In this document: piece by piece, positions 56,809 through 64,000 of the stretch | Layout: each line of letters starts with the position of its first letter | Numbering within the stretch: position 1 is the stretch's first letter | Source of the DNA: an uncultured Pelagibacteraceae bacterium | GTDB taxonomy: Bacteria > Pseudomonadota > Alphaproteobacteria > Pelagibacterales > Pelagibacteraceae | Direction: 5' to 3' | Assembly: GCA_902634305.1 (NCBI GenBank) | Contig: CACPJJ010000006.1 | Span: 1 to 64,000 of the forward strand | DNA: 64,000 nt | Program-made: the position numbers and the translations under genes | Notes under the pieces: model-generated | The model's database searches: none | What the model was told of the DNA's origin: nothing | What the model saw: the letters and a program-made list of their open reading frames with translations, nothing else

Positions 56809-57878
56809 TTTTGTGGTCTAAGTCGTTGTCTAAGTTCATCTATTGGTTTTAAACCTTTTCCTGATTGATAATGCCAATAAGTCCAACCATTACAACTTTC
56901 TGAACCTAGTATTTGTGCTGCCACTTTATGAATTGATCCTTCGTTCTGTTTACATTTAATACTTCCATCAACCATAACTTTTGCATAATTTTTTTTCTTT
57001 TGATCATAGATTTCTGTTCCAGGTTTAATTACTCCTAATTCAATTAATGAACCAAAAGGAATTCTAGGTTTAGATTTATTATTTTGGACTGCGTCTAAAT
57101 ATTCATCTTCAATTATATTTGTATTTTTTATTCTTTTATTAGCAGCTTCGAAATATTTTTTTTCTTTTTCAATTCCAAAATAACATCGTCCTAATTTTTT
57201 TGAGACCACCGCTGTTGTGCCTGATCCCAAAAAAGGATCAAAAATAAAATCATTTTTATTTGAAGAAGCTAATATAATCCTATGAAGTAAAGCCTCAGGT
57301 TTTTGTGTTGAATGAACTTTTATTCCATTACTTTTTAATCTTTCTTTACCGTTGCATATAGGTAAATTCCAAGTCGATCTCATTTGTAAATCATCATTGA
57401 AAGATTTCATTGATTGATAATTAAAAGTATATTTTGATTTTTTACTTTTTGATGCCCAGATTAATGTTTCATGAGCATTCGTAAACCTAGTACCCCTGAA
57501 GTTTGGCATTGGATTATTTTTATTCCAGATTACATCATTTAAAATCCAAAAACCTAAATCTTGTATTACTTTGCCAACTCTAAATATATTGTGGTAACTT
57601 CCGATTACCCAAATAGATCCGTTTTTCTTTAATACTCTTTTGCATTCACTTAACCATTCATTTGTAAATTTGTCGTAGGTTTTAAAACTTTCAAATTGAT
57701 CCCATTTATCGTTTACCGCATTAACCTTGGATCTATCTGGTCTGACCAAAGTTTTTTGTAATTGTAAATTGTAAGGTGGATCTGCAAAAATTATATCAAA
57801 TGTTTCGTCAGGAATTTTTTTTAATTCTTTAAGACTATCTCCGTTGATAATTTTGTTTTGTAAATTTTTAGTAAGCAT
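56805..57878 (-). CDS. ccrM: Cell-cycle DNA methyltransferase CcrM
   Basis: A beta-class N6-adenine methyltransferase that in alphaproteobacteria modifies GANTC. It shows IINGDSLKELKKIPDETFD, IFADPPYNLQL (catalytic) and FIFDPFLGSGTTAVVSKKLG (SAM site). The C-terminal RAMA-like domain (IKPGTEIYDQKKKNYAKV, NGWTYWHYQSG) is typical of CcrM. I chose ATG 57878; a GTG at 57914 would add 12 residues without family support. Confidence 0.94.
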   Translation of the reverse strand: MLTKNLQNKIINGDSLKELKKIPDETFDIIFADPPYNLQLQKTLVRPDRSKVNAVNDKWDQFESFKTYDKFTNEWLSECKRVLKKNGSIWVIGSYHNIFRVGKVIQDLGFWILNDVIWNKNNPMPNFRGTRFTNAHETLIWASKSKKSKYTFNYQSMKSFNDDLQMRSTWNLPICNGKERLKSNGIKVHSTQKPEALLHRIILASSNKNDFIFDPFLGSGTTAVVSKKLGRCYFGIEKEKKYFEAANKRIKNTNIIEDEYLDAVQNNKSKPRIPFGSLIELGVIKPGTEIYDQKKKNYAKVMVDGSIKCKQNEGSIHKVAAQILGSESCNGWTYWHYQSGKGLKPIDELRQRLRPQN

Positions 57879-57958
57879 TTTTAAAAAACAATTAGACTCC
57901 AGGTCAGATTCCACGTCAACCAGAGATTGAAAAAAATGGACTCGTTTTGTTATAAGAT

Positions 57959-58531
57959 TTAATTATGACTCAATATGTTGTGTATAGGACTAAACGTTTT
58001 TCGATGATGTTTGGTTACCCCAAATTTCTTAATTGCTACTAAATGAAATTTAGTTCCATAGCCTGCGTTTTTATCCCAAGCGTATTTAGTAAATTTTTTT
58101 GATATTTTTGCAATAAGTCTATCCCTAGCAACCTTAGCAATTATTGATGCAGCAGATATCTCGGGTATTTTCTCATCTCCTTTGACAATATATTTTAAAT
58201 TATAATTTTTAATTTTTGGAATTTTATTTCCATCAATCAATACACGATAAGGTTTTCTATTTAGTTTTTTTATTGCTCTTTTCATAGCTAGCAAACTTGC
58301 ATTCAAAATATTAAACTTTTCTATTTCTTTTAAAGATGCAGATCCAATAGACCAATAGGAATTTTTTTTTATATACTTTTCTAAAATTTCACGATTTTTT
58401 TTTGTTAATTTCTTAGAATCTTTTAGTTTTTTTTTATCTAAATTTTTTTTTAAAATAACCGCTGCAGCGTATACTGGACCAATTAAACTTCCTCTTCCTA
58501 CCTCATCAACTCCAGCTATAAGAAATTTCAT
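57959..58531 (-). CDS. rnhB: Ribonuclease HII
   Basis: Removes ribonucleotides from DNA. The 190 residues include IAGVDEVGRGSLIGPVYAAA (catalytic Asp-Glu), VLIDGNKIPK and ISAASIIAKVARDRLIAK. It sits one base after the glycosylase gene and 80 bases before ccrM, with which it is commonly paired. Confidence 0.96.
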   Translation of the reverse strand: MKFLIAGVDEVGRGSLIGPVYAAAVILKKNLDKKKLKDSKKLTKKNREILEKYIKKNSYWSIGSASLKEIEKFNILNASLLAMKRAIKKLNRKPYRVLIDGNKIPKIKNYNLKYIVKGDEKIPEISAASIIAKVARDRLIAKISKKFTKYAWDKNAGYGTKFHLVAIKKFGVTKHHRKTFSPIHNILSHN

Positions 58532-58532
58532 T

Positions 58533-59237
58533 TCAAATCTTTAAGTTTAATGCATCAATTTTTTTTCTTATTTCTTTTAAATCAGCCCATGAATATTTTT
58601 TTTGATCAGCTTGTCTAAGCAAATAAGCAGGATGGAACGTTATCATTACAAGGTAAGTTTTGTTATTAATAATAATTTCTTTCCATATACCTCTTTCTTT
58701 TGATATTTTAATTTTTGATCCAAATAAAGCTTCCATAGCTGTACTACCCATTAGTATTAATATTTTTGGATCTATAATTGATATATGTTGCCTTAAAAAT
58801 TCTGAGTATCTATTTATTTCAGATGGTTCTGGCTTTCTATTATTAGGAGGTCTGTAGTTTACTACATTTGTTATATAAACATTTTCCCTCTTAATATTTA
58901 TTGCTTCAAGCATTTTATTGAGTAGTTGGCCAGCATCACCTACAAAAGGTTTTCCAAGCTCATCTTCTTTTTGACCTGGTCCTTCTCCGACTATCATAAT
59001 TGAGCTTTCAAAACTACCATCACTAAATACAATTTGTTTAGCACTTTTTTTTAACTCACAATTATCGATGTTTTCAATTTTTTCTTTTAGATCATTTAAT
59101 CTAGAATTAATATTTTCAATTGTAGGTTTATTTTTAAATCTATTTATAGGCTTATTTTCAAATATATAATCAATTTCAAAAGAATTTAATAATTCTTGGC
59201 TCATAATGTCATTTTGATTTTTGTCTTTTACAGTCAT
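58533..59237 (-). CDS. Uracil-DNA glycosylase, family 4-like
   Basis: A 234-residue base-excision enzyme of the family 4/5 fold. It has MIVGEGPGQKEDELGKPFVG, YITNVVNYRPPNNRKP and ITFHPAYLLRQADQKK. Canonical family 4 enzymes bind an iron-sulfur cluster through four cysteines; only one Cys (C60, in DNCELKKSAKQIVF) is present here, so the cluster is probably absent. An alternative ATG lies at 59204. Confidence 0.88.
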   Translation of the reverse strand: MTVKDKNQNDIMSQELLNSFEIDYIFENKPINRFKNKPTIENINSRLNDLKEKIENIDNCELKKSAKQIVFSDGSFESSIMIVGEGPGQKEDELGKPFVGDAGQLLNKMLEAINIKRENVYITNVVNYRPPNNRKPEPSEINRYSEFLRQHISIIDPKILILMGSTAMEALFGSKIKISKERGIWKEIIINNKTYLVMITFHPAYLLRQADQKKYSWADLKEIRKKIDALNLKI

Positions 59238-59248
59238 AGAATAGCATC

Positions 59249-60934
59249 GTGATAAAGAAATTAAAATTAATCTTATTTATTATTTTTTATTTATACCAGA
59301 CTTCGGCTTTTTCTAAAGCTACAGAAGAGAAAGATTTCAACCCCAAGTATTTATCTAGCTATCTATCAGCAATTATTTTAAAAAATAATCAAAATAGTGA
59401 AGATTCTATAAAACATTTTAATTCAGCAAAAATTTTGATGAATAAACATGAAGAGTATCTAAAAAAATATGTAATAACTTTAACAATTAATAATGAAGTT
59501 CAGAAAGCAATCAAGGTAATTAAGCAAAATAAAAACAAAAGTAACTCCAAATTTTTTGAAGCGAAATTATTACTTTTAATTGAAAATTTTAAAAAAAAAA
59601 AATTTTATCAAAATATCAAATTATTAAGTGAATTAGAAAAATATAGAGATTACGACAACTACCATTTTATTATTTATGAGGTCTTAAGGAGTTATAATGA
59701 ATTATTTTTAACTAGAGAACTAAACACAAACCAAGAAAATTTTGGTAAATTGTCATTAATTAATGAAGCATTTCAGCGTTGCTATCTAAATCAAACTGAA
59801 GCTAATTCAAAATTCTTAAATTTGTTTAATTCCGATGAAGGTGACTATACTAGATATCTTTTTTTCTATTTAAATAACCTAATAGAAAAAAAAAATTTTG
59901 AATCTGCAATTAAATTATCAAAAGAAATTAATACTCTTAATAGTAATTTATTAATCCAACAATCTAAAAAATGGATAGATAATTCAAATTTTACAAAGTT
60001 TAGTAATATTTTTTCTTGTAATAATGAATCGGATATCCTTGCTGAATTTTTCTTTTTAATTTCAAATTTTTTGGCTGTAGATGAAAATTTTGAAAAATCA
60101 AGCTTTTATTCCAATATATCAAATTATTTAAATCCAAAATTTTATTTTAATTTAACTAATTTAATTTCAATTTATTCTGAAATCAAAAATCACGAAAAAG
60201 TGAAAAATCTTCTTGAAAACTTTATTGAAGCAGATGAAATTTACTACTGGTATAAAATAAGAAAAATATCTCAAATTATTAATCTTGAACAAAATTCTCA
60301 AAAATCACTAAATTATATTGAGACAAAATTTGAAGGTTATCCAAATCCCACAATTAAAATAATTTATGATATGGCAAATATTTATAAAAGAAATAAAGAA
60401 TTTAAAAAATCTATTAAATATTACTCTTTAATATTAGAAAAATTAGATTTGAACTCAGATGAATATGCCGATGTTTTGTATAAGAGAGGTTCAAGTTATG
60501 AAAGATTAGGTGATGATAAAAAATCAGATGAGGATTTATTAAAATCTTTATCTATAAAACCTGATGATCCTTATGTCTTAAATTATCTTGGTTATAGTTG
60601 GTTGGAAAGAGACTATAAAATTAAAGAAGCAATTGATATGCTCGACAAAGCATATAGTCAAAAAAAAAATGATCCCTACATTATTGATTCTGTTGGTTGG
60701 GGATATTATTTAATTGGTGACTTTATAAATGCTGAAATTTTTTTGAGAAAAGCAATTCAGCTGATGCCCAAAGACCCTATAGTTAATGATCATTACGGAG
60801 ATGTTCTCTGGAAGTTAAATCGAAAAATTCAAGCTCAATATTATTGGCAAAGTGCTCTTAAATCGGACGAATCTGAAAATGATATGAAAGCAAATATTTC
60901 AAAAAAATTACTTCTAGGATTAAATGAAAGTTAA
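59249..60934 (+). CDS. TPR-repeat protein, exported
   Basis: A 561-residue protein starting at GTG 59249 with an N-terminal signal-like segment (LKLILFIIFYLYQTSAFSKA). The C-terminal third has at least four tetratricopeptide repeats (ADVLYKRGSSYERLGD, PYVLNYLGYSWLERDY, PYIIDSVGWGYYLIGD, PIVNDHYGDVLWKLNR). Alphaproteobacteria usually carry this gene just before ispE. It is likely a periplasmic scaffold. It is 3 bases from ispE. Confidence 0.82.
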   Translation: MIKKLKLILFIIFYLYQTSAFSKATEEKDFNPKYLSSYLSAIILKNNQNSEDSIKHFNSAKILMNKHEEYLKKYVITLTINNEVQKAIKVIKQNKNKSNSKFFEAKLLLLIENFKKKKFYQNIKLLSELEKYRDYDNYHFIIYEVLRSYNELFLTRELNTNQENFGKLSLINEAFQRCYLNQTEANSKFLNLFNSDEGDYTRYLFFYLNNLIEKKNFESAIKLSKEINTLNSNLLIQQSKKWIDNSNFTKFSNIFSCNNESDILAEFFFLISNFLAVDENFEKSSFYSNISNYLNPKFYFNLTNLISIYSEIKNHEKVKNLLENFIEADEIYYWYKIRKISQIINLEQNSQKSLNYIETKFEGYPNPTIKIIYDMANIYKRNKEFKKSIKYYSLILEKLDLNSDEYADVLYKRGSSYERLGDDKKSDEDLLKSLSIKPDDPYVLNYLGYSWLERDYKIKEAIDMLDKAYSQKKNDPYIIDSVGWGYYLIGDFINAEIFLRKAIQLMPKDPIVNDHYGDVLWKLNRKIQAQYYWQSALKSDESENDMKANISKKLLLGLNES

Positions 60935-60937
60935 ATA

Positions 60938-61786
60938 ATGAATTTTAAAATAATTAAATCGTATGCAAAAATTAATTTATCATTAGGGGTAACTGGAAAA
61001 TTAAAATCTGGATATCATACTATTGAAAGTTTAATTTCATTTTTGACTTTATACGATGAAATTAAAATTAGAAAAATTAAAAATAAAGACCATAAAATTC
61101 ATTTTATAGGAAAATTTTCAAAAGGAATAAATAAAAATAATACTGTTTCAAATTTGTTAAAAATTTTAGATAAAAATAATTTATTAAATAGTCAAAAATA
61201 TTTTATAAAAATAAAAAAAAATATACCTCAAAAATCTGGTTTAGGAGGCGGATCAATGAATGCTTCTTCGCTTATAAGATTTTTTAAATCTAAAAAAATT
61301 TTAAATTTTTCCAAAATAAAAATTGCAAATTTAACAGAACAAATTGGATCAGATGTAAAATTAGGCCTAGATTACAAAAATAAAATTTTATTTTCTAATG
61401 GAAGAGTAAAGACTTCATCAACAAAAAAGCGACTTTTCGTTATTATTATTCAGCCAAATTTTGGATGCTCAACTAAAAAAGTTTACAAAGGTGTTAAAAA
61501 ATATTCATCAAAAAAAGTAAAAAATGAAAAAGTAGATTATTTTAGTTTTTCAAATATTTTAAAATTACAAAATGATTTAGAAAATGTAGTTTTCAAAAAT
61601 TATCCAAAATTAATCCAAGTAAAATCATTTATGGAACATTTGCCAAATATATTGTTTGCTCGCATGACAGGATCTGGCTCCTCTATACTTGGGTATTTTT
61701 TGACAAAAAATTCAGCAATATATGCCGCAAAAATATTTAAAAAAAAATATAAAAACTATTGGTGTATTACATCTAAAACTATATAA
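60938..61786 (+). CDS. ispE: CDP-methylerythritol kinase
   Basis: A GHMP kinase of the MEP isoprenoid pathway. The 282 residues contain SYAKINLSLGVTGKLKSGYH, the ATP loop PQKSGLGGGSMNASSLI and RMTGSGSSILGYF. It is Lys-rich. A T run follows the stop (61788-61798) before tRNA-Gln. Together with ispH it supplies precursors for the carotenoid branch. Confidence 0.95.
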   Translation: MNFKIIKSYAKINLSLGVTGKLKSGYHTIESLISFLTLYDEIKIRKIKNKDHKIHFIGKFSKGINKNNTVSNLLKILDKNNLLNSQKYFIKIKKNIPQKSGLGGGSMNASSLIRFFKSKKILNFSKIKIANLTEQIGSDVKLGLDYKNKILFSNGRVKTSSTKKRLFVIIIQPNFGCSTKKVYKGVKKYSSKKVKNEKVDYFSFSNILKLQNDLENVVFKNYPKLIQVKSFMEHLPNILFARMTGSGSSILGYFLTKNSAIYAAKIFKKKYKNYWCITSKTI

Positions 61787-61818
61787 ATTTTTTTTTTTGT
61801 GATATACGAAAATAACTT

Positions 61819-61892
61819 TGGGGCTTAGCCAAGTGGTAAGGCAGCGGTTTTTGGTACCGCCATCCTAGGTTCGAATCCTAGAGCCCCAGCCA
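61819..61892 (+). tRNA. tRNA-Gln (anticodon TTG)
   Basis: A 74-base cloverleaf. Acceptor stem TGGGGCT (61819-61825) pairs with AGCCCCA (61882-61888), then discriminator G and encoded CCA (61890-61892). The anticodon arm GCGGT/ACCGC encloses TTTTGGT with anticodon TTG. The T arm is CCTAG-GTTCGAAT-CTAGG. The cca start codon lies three bases after the CCA end. Confidence 0.96.
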
Positions 61893-61895
61893 AAT

Positions 61896-63170
61896 ATGAT
61901 AAATATATTAAGTAAAATATTTAAAAATAAAGACAATCAAAACTATTATTCTTTAGATTTTGAAAATCTTAATAAAAAAACAAAAATTGAAAAAATTTTT
62001 AATCTAATTTCAAATTATTCATCAAATAGTGAAATAAGATATGTAGGTGGAAGTATAAGAAAAATAATTAATAGAGAAAATGTAGATGATATTGATCTTG
62101 CAACAAATGTTACCCCAAAGAACGTTTGTGAAATTTTAAGTAAAAATAATATTAGTTTTTATGAAACTGGTATTGATCATGGAACTGTTACAGCAAAAAT
62201 TGATGATTATAAATTTGAGATTACAACGCTTAGAAAAGATATATCAACAGATGGAAGACATGCAGAAGTTAAGTTTTCTAATGATTGGCTTGAGGATGCA
62301 TCAAGAAGAGATTTTACCTTCAACGCAATTTATGCAGATTTGAATGGTAATTTGTATGATCCTTTTAATGGGAAAAAAGATTTAGAATCAGGTAATATAA
62401 AATTTATCGGAAATCCTGAAAAAAGAATTAAAGAAGATTATTTAAGAATTTTAAGATATGTGCGTTTTTTTTTAAATTATAGCAAAGTTGATCATAATGA
62501 AGATCTTAAAAAAATAATTAAACAAAATATTAATGGAATATCAAAAATTTCATCAAATAGATTATTAGATGAATTAAAAAAACTAGTTCTATCAAATGGA
62601 TTCACAAAAATTTCCAAAGATGAATTTTGTAAAGAAATTATCTCACTTATATTTCCACAATTAACTAAACTTGATATATTTAATAATGTAAATGATTATT
62701 CAAAAAAAATAATTGAGGAAAAAGATTTTATTTTTTTAATTTCATTAATGATAGTTGACGGCACTGATAATGATGAATATTTTATCTATAAATATAATAT
62801 TTCAAATAATGATAAAAAAAGAATAAGATTTTTATCAAATTTATTTTATAAAAATTTAAAAAAAGATACTTTCACTGAAAAAAATCTTTGGAAAATTTTT
62901 TATTTAGAAGGAAAAGACCATTTAAATGATTTATTTAATTTTAAATTACTGGAAAATAAAAAATTGGATAAAAAATTGATTAAATTAAAAGAATTTTTTC
63001 AAACTAAAGAAGTTCCTAAATTTGAAATTAAAGCAAATACTCTAATTGAAAAATATAACTATAAAGAAGGTAAGGAGCTTGGTAATAAACTTAGTGAAAT
63101 CGAAGAATTTTGGATAGAAAATTCTTTTAAAATTTCTGATAAAGATTTAGAAAAAATAGTTAAAAATTAA
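61896..63170 (+). CDS. cca: CCA tRNA nucleotidyltransferase
   Basis: Adds or repairs the CCA end of tRNAs (poly(A) polymerase family; class II). The 424 residues have [22 protein letters not shown] (metal-binding DxD), [24 protein letters not shown] and [13 protein letters not shown]. The ATG at 61896 is three bases after the tRNA-Gln CCA, so there is no room for a separate promoter or leader. It is convergent with greA by 4 bases. Confidence 0.92.
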   Translation: MINILSKIFKNKDNQNYYSLDFENLNKKTKIEKIFNLISNYSSNSEIRYVGGSIRKIINRENVDDIDLATNVTPKNVCEILSKNNISFYETGIDHGTVTAKIDDYKFEITTLRKDISTDGRHAEVKFSNDWLEDASRRDFTFNAIYADLNGNLYDPFNGKKDLESGNIKFIGNPEKRIKEDYLRILRYVRFFLNYSKVDHNEDLKKIIKQNINGISKISSNRLLDELKKLVLSNGFTKISKDEFCKEIISLIFPQLTKLDIFNNVNDYSKKIIEEKDFIFLISLMIVDGTDNDEYFIYKYNISNNDKKRIRFLSNLFYKNLKKDTFTEKNLWKIFYLEGKDHLNDLFNFKLLENKKLDKKLIKLKEFFQTKEVPKFEIKANTLIEKYNYKEGKELGNKLSEIEEFWIENSFKISDKDLEKIVKN

Positions 63171-63643
63171 ATATATTTTACTTCAATTATTTCAAAGTTT
63201 TTTACCCCTGCTGGAGTAGATATTTCTACTAAATCGTTTTTGTTTTTTCCAATTAAGCCTTTACCAATTGGTGACTGAAAGAAAATTAATTTTTTTTCTA
63301 AATTTGCCTCATCTTTACCAACAAGTTTGTAGTCTATTTTTTCATCTGTATCTAAATTTTTTAAATACACTGTTGATCCAAAAATAACCTTACCTTCATT
63401 GTTTATCTTAGTTACATCAATAACATTTGCTCTCGCAATTAAATCTTCCACCTCTTGAATTCTACCTTCATTATGAGATTGTTGCTCTTTTGCTGCATGA
63501 TACTCAGCATTCTCTTTAAGATCACCATGAGATCTTGCTTCAGCTATTGCAGCAACTATTTCAGGACGTTTTTTTTCTTTTAAAAAAACTAATTCTTCTT
63601 TTAATTTTTCTAATCCAGTAATTGTAATTGGTTCTTTATTCAT
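63167..63643 (-). CDS. greA: Transcription elongation factor GreA
   Basis: Rescues backtracked RNA polymerase by stimulating transcript cleavage. The 158 residues have the N-terminal coiled coil with the acidic tip [20 protein letters not shown] and the C-terminal FKBP-like domain ending [19 protein letters not shown]. Three bases separate it from the shortened hemF gene upstream. Confidence 0.97.
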   Translation of the reverse strand: MNKEPITITGLEKLKEELVFLKEKKRPEIVAAIAEARSHGDLKENAEYHAAKEQQSHNEGRIQEVEDLIARANVIDVTKINNEGKVIFGSTVYLKNLDTDEKIDYKLVGKDEANLEKKLIFFQSPIGKGLIGKNKNDLVEISTPAGVKNFEIIEVKYI

Positions 63644-63646
63644 AGA

Positions 63647-63925
<279 letters not shown>

Positions 63926-64000
63926 TTAGTTTTTTGTTTGTCTTATTTGTTCTGCCAAAAGTATACCAACAGAAGTTGCAAGGTTTAAAGATCTTTTATT
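63926..64000 (-). CDS. C-terminal end of a TrmL-like tRNA methyltransferase (partial)
   Basis: The minus strand from the window edge reads NKRSLNLATSVGILLAEQIR then QTKN and a stop at 63928-63926. RSLNLATSVGI is the knot end of SPOUT tRNA (cytidine/uridine-34 2'-O) methyltransferases. The rest lies outside the window. The stop abuts the start of the shortened hemF. Confidence 0.75.
   Translation of the reverse strand, partial: NKRSLNLATSVGILLAEQIRQTKN

Overview
The window is a compact, very AT-rich alphaproteobacterial chromosome segment that looks like SAR11 (Pelagibacterales). Genes abut or overlap by a few bases, homopolymeric Lys/Asn/Ile codons dominate, and spacers are short. The gene content fits a marine oligotrophic alphaproteobacterium: CcrM, a BamF-like DUF3035 lipoprotein, DUF2093, an aa3-type oxidase cluster, isocitrate lyase with a RamB/ScfR-type regulator, and a complete beta-carotene-to-retinal branch. 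Lineage is inferred from gene content and style only; there is no rRNA gene here.

Layout. 1-5971: an unknown partial gene, a glyoxylate-shunt control region (ramB-like regulator, an operator-rich divergent spacer with a small ORF, aceA), a TerB/DnaJ protein and small envelope proteins. 6003-12686: an accessory island between yczE and the 3' end of groEL. It is bounded by near-identical direct repeats carrying the groEL stop codon and terminator, with a third related junction inside. It holds an array of rearranged cold-shock-gene fragments, a MORN-repeat protein and a two-gene Type I restriction-modification system (hsdR and a fused hsdM-hsdS). No integrase is visible. 12679-21221: groEL, groES, then HAD hydrolase, ribF, ileS, lspA, bamF-like, pgi. 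21218-28917: rsmD, purD and a lipid A/Kdo/ubiquinone block (lpxL-like, lpxK, waaA, msbA, ubiA). 28969-33160: redox and stress genes, rsmE, sco. 33197-39127: cytochrome oxidase genes plus heme O synthase, followed by thrC and little-known genes.

42106-54685 is an unbroken minus-strand run: dciA-like, dsbA-like, smc, F0 ATP synthase (atpI-B-E-F'-F), then crtI-crtB-crtY-blh (retinal), ispH, thrB, rnhA. Chromophore supply for a light-driven proton pump therefore sits directly downstream of the F0 sector; rhodopsin itself is not in the window. 54686-64000: mutY, an FAD monooxygenase, ccrM, rnhB, a uracil-DNA glycosylase, a TPR protein, ispE, tRNA-Gln, cca, greA, a drastically shortened hemF, and the tail of a TrmL-like methyltransferase.

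The most unusual items are the groEL-3'-end island with its iterons and csp-fragment mosaic, an Smc that appears to have no hinge domain, a 92-residue HemF retaining only the two ends of the enzyme, a cca gene starting three bases after a tRNA CCA end, an IleRS whose HIGH motif reads HMGT, and the palindromic operator cluster with a 54-codon ORF ahead of aceA.
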